Assembly: GCA_016758965.1 (NCBI GenBank) | Contig: JAEPRB010000639.1 | Coordinates: 1 to 10,058, forward strand | Direction: 5' to 3' | Length of the DNA stretch: 10,058 nucleotides | Source: Circinella minor | Lineage: Eukaryota > Mucoromycota > Mucoromycetes > Mucorales > Lichtheimiaceae | Part shown: one piece after another, positions 7,701 through 10,058 of the stretch | Numbering within the stretch: position 1 is the stretch's first letter | How the letters are laid out: the number at the start of each line of letters is the position of its first letter | Notes under the pieces: model-generated | Told to the model about the DNA's origin: nothing | The model's database searches: none | What the model saw: the letters and a program-made list of their open reading frames with translations, nothing else | Position numbers and translations under genes: made by a program

Positions 7701-9641
7701 CAAGAAAATATATTCAAATGGGTATTATAAAGAAACAGCACCTGCTTATTTTGATGCTGACATAGATCGCTATATTAATTTTACATTTGACATCCGATTG
7801 GCATTGCATTCTGTACATATTGATCGTAGTCAAAAAAGCTACCTGGGGACTACACTCGGTCAAAAAAGTGTCCTAATAATCATAACTTTAGAACATTTTG
7901 CTCAGTTGCTCGCCAGGATATTGACCAATCAATGTGAACTTTTGAGTAGACACTAGTATATATATTAATATTAGATACTATAAGTATAATTGTGATTGGA
8001 TAACAATTTAAAGCTCCGTCAAGTAATTTGAAAATATAAGCATTGGGACACTTTTTTGGGGCACTTTTAGAAGTTAGAAATTTAAGCCACTGAAAAAGTT
8101 TTTTTATAACAAGTATCATTATTTTTTTAATATTTTCTCCTCTTTTCCTCTTTCTGCATCTTTTGAAGTAAGTACTAATAAGAATGAACATATTTTTATT
8201 ATTAAAGATAAAAAAACCTCATAAAGCTATTAGATGAAAAAAATATCTTTAGAAAAGCATCAAGAAATTATTCACTACCTTTCTAAGGGCATGTCGATTC
8301 GTCAGACAGCTAAAAAGACATCTGTTGGACATAGTACAGTTGGAAGAATTTATAAAAAAACATCAAATATACCTAAAAATTCAAAAAATGGAAGACTAGT
8401 AAAAGCTAATCACTCTACAAGCAAAATTTTAGTAAGGCAATTTAAAAAATATGAATTAAGGAATGCTTCACAAGGCTCTAAATATCTTAAGACTTATTAT
8501 AATATTGATGTGGTTCCTCAAACTGTTCGTAATATGCTGTATAAAGGTGGAATCAAGGCATTTAAGAAACCAAAAAAGCCAATTATAAGTGAAAAGAATC
8601 ATAAGAAACGTTTAAAATGGGTACAAGAACACAAAAACTGGACACCTGAGGATTGGAAGCATGTTGTATGGTCAGATGAAACAAGAATAAATCGTTTTGG
8701 GTCTGATAGTGATCTTTATGGATGGCGCAATCCTCAAAATAAGCTTACTAAACAAGATGTCCGTGAAACTAGTAAAGCAGATGGTGGTCGCTTAATGGTT
8801 TGGAGCTGTATTACATGGGATGGAGTTGGTTATATCTGTGATATTGGTGACCATAATATGGTAAAAAAAGATTATCTGGATATTCTAAAGTCTGATCTTT
8901 TGAATGCTTTAAATTATTACAATCTAAATAATAACAGAACTATTTTTATGCAAGATAATGATCCTAAGCATAAGGCGAAACTAGTAACGGATTGGTTAAA
9001 TCAGCAACAATTTGAAGTAATGGACTGGCCACCACAATCTCCAGACTTAAACCCAATTGAAAATATGTGGGCTAAGTTAAAAAAAATGTTGAAAAAGAGC
9101 TATTCCCAACTAGCTAAAAATAAGGATGAACTCTTTAAAAGAGTTGGTGAATGCTGGTATAAGATTGATGCTATAGAATGTCAAAAGTATATTGAATCTA
9201 TGCCAAGACGTGTAAAGCAAGTTATTGATGCAAGAGGGTTATGGCCTAGATATTGCTTTTATAAATTTTTCTTAATAAAAATAAATAAATTTTAAGTGGC
9301 CAAAAAAAGTGTCCCAATGCTTATATTTTCAAATTACTTGACGGAGCTTTAAATTCTTATCCAATCACAATTATACTTTTGGTATGTAATACTAATATAT
9401 ATACTCGTGTCCACTCAAAATTTCACATTGATTGGTCAATATCCTGATGAGTAACAGAGCAAAATGTTCTAAAGTTATAGTTATTGGGACACTTTTTTGA
9501 CTGAGTGTATATAAAAAATGGTAATCGTTCCTCACTTGCAACCTGAATTACTCTTTTTATGCTTCTGCATCGACTTTCTATTTCAAGTACTACTTTAGGA
9601 AGGAAACGTGTGTAAATTGGACTAGTGATTTCGAGCATCAT
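4766..9641 (-). CDS. Unrecognised multi-exon gene interrupted by two transposons (model)
   Basis: Exons chain in one frame: 9641-9536, 7453-7421, 7344-7324, 7261-7190, 7122-6840 and 4775-4766. Together they give 525 nt, 174 residues plus stop. Codon phases match at every junction. Donors are GTGAGG, GTAAGT, GTATGT, GTAAGT and a GTAAGT split by the pogo insertion; all acceptors are AG. Three introns are 76, 62 and 67 nt. The first (7454-9535) is about 425 nt once the Tc1 is discounted, and the last (4776-6839) about 162 nt without the pogo element. The product would be hydrophilic, with a basic N-terminal half and an acidic, Lys/Gln-rich C-terminal third; I see no signal peptide, membrane segment or known domain. 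The weak links are exon 7453-7421 (A/C-rich acceptor tract), the tiny last exon, and the assumption that exon 9641-9536 belongs here. Confidence 0.45.
4937..5012. repeat. Left pogo TIR and subterminal hairpin with three motif copies
   Basis: The TIR occupies 4937-4960. The 15-bp motif TACCGGTTTAGCGAA is present inverted at 4946-4960 and direct at 4982-4996, with the variant TACCGGTTTAACGAA at 4998-5012. The inverted and first direct copies form a stem of about 20 bp (4946-4966 with 4977-4996, one bulged base) around a 10-nt loop. Confidence 0.85.
5173..5944 (+). pseudogene. pogo/Tigger transposase, frameshifted and lacking most of the DDE core
   Basis: The N-terminal piece (frame of 5203) reads ESALTNRQKRAICLRNQREK, then a helix-turn-helix with QSGLARWAKDEFKL and QQTISDILKKEEEY, typical of psq/CENP-B-type DNA binding. 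At the A8 run 5389-5396 a one-base shift is needed to continue as KKIREPALLELKLLL, the second HTH (NGWLTKFMRRYGFKSRR) and IYNIDETGFFYKQ, which carries the first catalytic Asp at 5720-5722. After RHCY a TAG (5795-5797) falls at an apparent internal deletion. In the same frame 5798-5944 resumes with QFVDRLSLDDKDDLD and ends KQARITDFTN, a family-like C terminus. The second and third catalytic acids are missing. No ATG opens the frame; ATA at 5185 may be a mutated start. Confidence 0.8.
6327..6458 (+). repeat. 22-bp minisatellite with alternating units
   Basis: Six units of about 22 bp fill 132 bp. They share the core TTYCAGGTAAAA and alternate two forms (TTCCAGGTAAAATCGAATAC and TTTCAGGTAAAAACGGATCT), so the higher-order period is 44 bp. 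The last four units are nearly identical and the first two are more diverged. Confidence 0.85.
6515..6560 (+). repeat. (AAT)n/(GAT)n trinucleotide tract
   Basis: Runs of AAT pass into GAT and AAT-GAT mixtures, followed by AATA/AAAG-rich and poly(A) stretches up to about 6640. This is simple repeat sequence inside the candidate LTR. Confidence 0.8.
6723..6836. repeat. Right pogo TIR and four subterminal motif copies
   Basis: Copies of the 15-bp motif lie at 6723-6737 (GGG variant), 6782-6796 (CACCAG variant), 6798-6812 (AACGAA variant) and 6813-6827. The last three are nearly head to tail with 15-16 bp spacing. All have the same orientation, unlike the left end, where one copy is inverted. 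Confidence 0.85.
6840..7344 (-). CDS. Core exons of the unrecognised spliced gene
   Basis: This is the best-supported part of the gene. Exon 7344-7324 joins 7261-7190 across a 62-nt GTATGT...AG intron, which joins 7122-6840 across a 67-nt GTAAGT...TTCTTTAG intron containing a TACTAAAAC branch-like site. Unspliced frames are interrupted, while splicing gives a continuous frame through SQYETEYVPRKKVRNGNSR, SKAAHKMRTLLENKTDKELK, RFPWSEFKLTKSDVYPDKHY, a Tyr/His-rich patch, EKLAIVGFDYGVDHRTGLHY and LLAEKQQQLEKALDDN. Codon use is balanced, unlike the flanking A+T-rich chance frames. The last third could form a short coiled coil. I do not recognise the family and assign no function. Confidence 0.65.
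7421..7453 (-). CDS. Candidate 33-nt second exon
   Basis: An acceptor AG at 7455-7454 and a GTAAGT donor at 7420-7415 bound 33 nt encoding, with the borrowed base, SLGAQFHRSVA. The exon preserves frame on both sides and so can be included or skipped without harm. The acceptor is preceded by an A/C-rich rather than pyrimidine-rich tract, which lowers confidence. Confidence 0.3.
7464..7648. repeat. G/T-rich repeat cluster in the first intron
   Basis: The 20-mer GGGGTGTTTTTTTGTGGGAT occurs exactly at 7464-7483 and 7578-7597, and shorter TTTTTGTGGGA copies follow near 7607 and 7634. Between them a second unit, TTTTTGTRTGCYTCGCCAC, is tandemly repeated (7491-7514 and 7515-7538). The open frames on either strand here are products of these repeats. 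Confidence 0.8.
7539..7546. promoter_or_regulatory. CRE-like palindrome TGACGTCA
   Basis: A perfect 8-bp cAMP-response-element consensus, the binding site of CREB/ATF-type bZIP factors, sits just after the tandem TCGCCAC units. One 8-mer can occur by chance, so its function is speculative. Confidence 0.25.
7853..8064 (+). repeat. Left Tc1 TIR, bounded by inverted 17-bp motifs
   Basis: The outer motif CAAAAAAGTGTCCTAAT at 7861-7877 recurs inverted as ATTGGGACACTTTTTTG at 8042-8058, so the TIR is itself framed by an inverted pair. A TATATATATTAATATTAG stretch inside could act as a TATA region for the transposase. Confidence 0.85.
8234..9295 (+). CDS. Tc1-type transposase, full length
   Basis: This encodes a 353-residue cut-and-paste transposase that would bind the element's TIRs in the nucleus, excise it and reinsert at TA. 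The N-terminal half has two helix-turn-helix regions (about residues 5-40, with SIRQTAKKTSVGHSTVGRIY, and 60-105), then a basic KKPKKP at 111-116, a possible nuclear signal. The DDE core is complete: D148 in VVWSDETRINRF, D241 in FMQDNDPKHKA and E276 in PDLNPIENMW, with 34 residues between the last two, defining DD34E. The length is normal for Tc1. An in-frame TAG lies directly before the ATG, so this is the only plausible start, and there is no intron. The last codons include overlapping AATAAA-type signals and the stop touches the right TIR. No frameshift or missing catalytic residue is seen. Confidence 0.95.
   Translation: MKKISLEKHQEIIHYLSKGMSIRQTAKKTSVGHSTVGRIYKKTSNIPKNSKNGRLVKANHSTSKILVRQFKKYELRNASQGSKYLKTYYNIDVVPQTVRNMLYKGGIKAFKKPKKPIISEKNHKKRLKWVQEHKNWTPEDWKHVVWSDETRINRFGSDSDLYGWRNPQNKLTKQDVRETSKADGGRLMVWSCITWDGVGYICDIGDHNMVKKDYLDILKSDLLNALNYYNLNNNRTIFMQDNDPKHKAKLVTDWLNQQQFEVMDWPPQSPDLNPIENMWAKLKKMLKKSYSQLAKNKDELFKRVGECWYKIDAIECQKYIESMPRRVKQVIDARGLWPRYCFYKFFLIKINKF
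9296..9507 (-). repeat. Right Tc1 TIR
   Basis: This is the reverse complement of 7853-8064 with about 18 mismatches counted by eye. The 17-bp motif is at 9483-9499 (outer) and, with one extra A, inverted at 9301-9318 (inner). Confidence 0.85.
9536..9641 (-). CDS. Candidate first exon of the spliced gene
   Basis: The frame opens with two adjacent ATGs (9641 and 9638) after an in-frame stop. It encodes MLEITSPIYTRFLPKVVLEI, then a Cys/Arg/Lys segment with RSIKRVIQVA, and reaches a GTGAGG donor at 9535 in phase 1. That is the phase needed to enter either exon 7453-7421 or exon 7344-7324. The donor context GTTGCAA|GT is shared with the donor at 7420. Just beyond it, reading on meets a stop at the Tc1 insertion point, which supports splicing. 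It might instead be an unrelated short open frame. Confidence 0.4.
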
Positions 9642-10058
9642 AACGAGAATCCATTAACTTTTAGTCAGATTAATAAAATAAATGTGTTGTATACTAGCTT
9701 TTTATTTTCGAAATAACATTTGAAAGTTATACATCAGTTGTAATTTTTATTTGCGGGCACATTAAGCTTCTTATGTTACAAGTGACTTATACGGTAGATT
9801 TAAGGTGAGTATTTTAAAAGTATTATAAAATTTAAACACAAATAGAACAAATCTCAATACTTGTAGTTTGTAACCAAAAAAATAAATAAATAATAATAAG
9901 TTTATATATTGATGGGTTGTTATTGTTACCGTTTAGGTAATATTGTGACCAGGAACCCAAGCTTAGTAAAATAAGCTTGAGTTGTACAATTGGGCTTAGC
10001 CCATATAAATAGTTATAACCCTCAATTAATAATAAAAACAAGTCCTTTTATCTCTTTT
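9642..10058. other. A+T-rich region without a gene; hairpins near the right edge
   Basis: No exon is visible. Between 9926 and 10003 three short hairpins cluster: TTACC...GGTAA (9926-9940), AAGCTTA...TAAGCTT (9959-9978, 6-nt loop) and TGGGC-TTA-GCCCA (9991-10003). TATAAATAG follows at 10005-10013. This could be the upstream end of an LTR or promoter whose remainder lies outside the window. Confidence 0.4.
10005..10013 (+). promoter_or_regulatory. TATA-like box after a hairpin cluster
   Basis: TATAAATAG lies one base after the GCCCA arm of the last hairpin. No downstream gene is within the window, so direction and use are inferred only from the motif. Confidence 0.3.

Larger units (their letters stand above)
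7853..9507 (+). mobile_element. Tc1-type DNA transposon, apparently complete (1655 bp)
   Basis: Long inverted repeats of 212 bp (7853-8064 and 9296-9507), roughly 91% identical by eye, begin CACTC and are flanked by TA target duplications (7851-7852 and 9508-9509). Between them lies one uninterrupted DD34E transposase. The right TIR starts at the base after the stop codon, so the element is very compact. Tc1 elements usually have either short TIRs or long TIRs with internal direct repeats; here the internal repeat is inverted instead. It lies in the proposed first intron of the minus-strand gene. The intact reading frame suggests a young and possibly still autonomous copy. Confidence 0.93.

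Noticed and set aside
7829..7852. AGTCAAAAAAGCTACC just outside the left Tc1 end as an extra copy of the TIR
   Set aside because: The similarity is mostly the A6 run; the following bases differ and the right side has no counterpart.
1..10058. CRISPR arrays, tRNA or rRNA genes, bacterial operons
   Set aside because: No regularly spaced palindromic repeats with unique spacers, no cloverleaf with CCA-adjacent T-arm, no rRNA-like sequence; the spliced genes and element types are eukaryotic.

Overview
The window looks like a strongly A+T-rich, repeat-laden stretch of a eukaryotic genome, most likely fungal. Reasons: short introns of about 60-80 nt with GTAAGT/GTATGT donors, no bacterial gene packing, and a mix of Tc1, pogo/Tigger, Mutator-like (MULE) and LTR elements. 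An early-diverging, transposon-rich fungus such as a glomeromycete would fit, but that is inference; nothing in the window identifies the species.

Layout. 1-740: A+T-rich sequence without a gene. About 740-3150 (+): a badly decayed MULE-type transposase whose parts still lie in the expected order (N-terminal zinc-binding-like region, DGT/D catalytic core, C-terminal SWIM-like motif). 3518-3895: a candidate solo LTR with a TATA box. 3896-4765: a CA/TA microsatellite, a hairpin, and a promoter-like block of four exactly 22-bp-spaced repeats just upstream of a TATA box. 4937-6836: a pogo/Tigger element with perfect 24-bp terminal inverted repeats (TIRs) and TA target duplications. It carries a frameshifted, internally deleted transposase, and a 628-bp candidate solo LTR with a 22-bp minisatellite sits inside it. 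7853-9507: an apparently intact Tc1 element with 212-bp TIRs and a complete 353-residue DD34E transposase. 9642-10058: no gene, with clustered hairpins and a TATA-like site.

The most interesting reading is that both DNA transposons interrupt one host gene on the minus strand. Exons can be chained in a single consistent reading frame (9641-9536, 7453-7421, 7344-7324, 7261-7190, 7122-6840, 4775-4766), giving a predicted protein of 174 residues that I do not recognise. The Tc1 lies inside the first intron. The pogo element entered the TA of a GTAAGT splice donor, splitting the signal; the end of the pogo TIR supplies a new GTGAGT donor four bases away. The gene may therefore survive as a transposon-bearing spliced gene, or end with a TIR-encoded tail. 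This is assembled by eye; transcript data would decide it.
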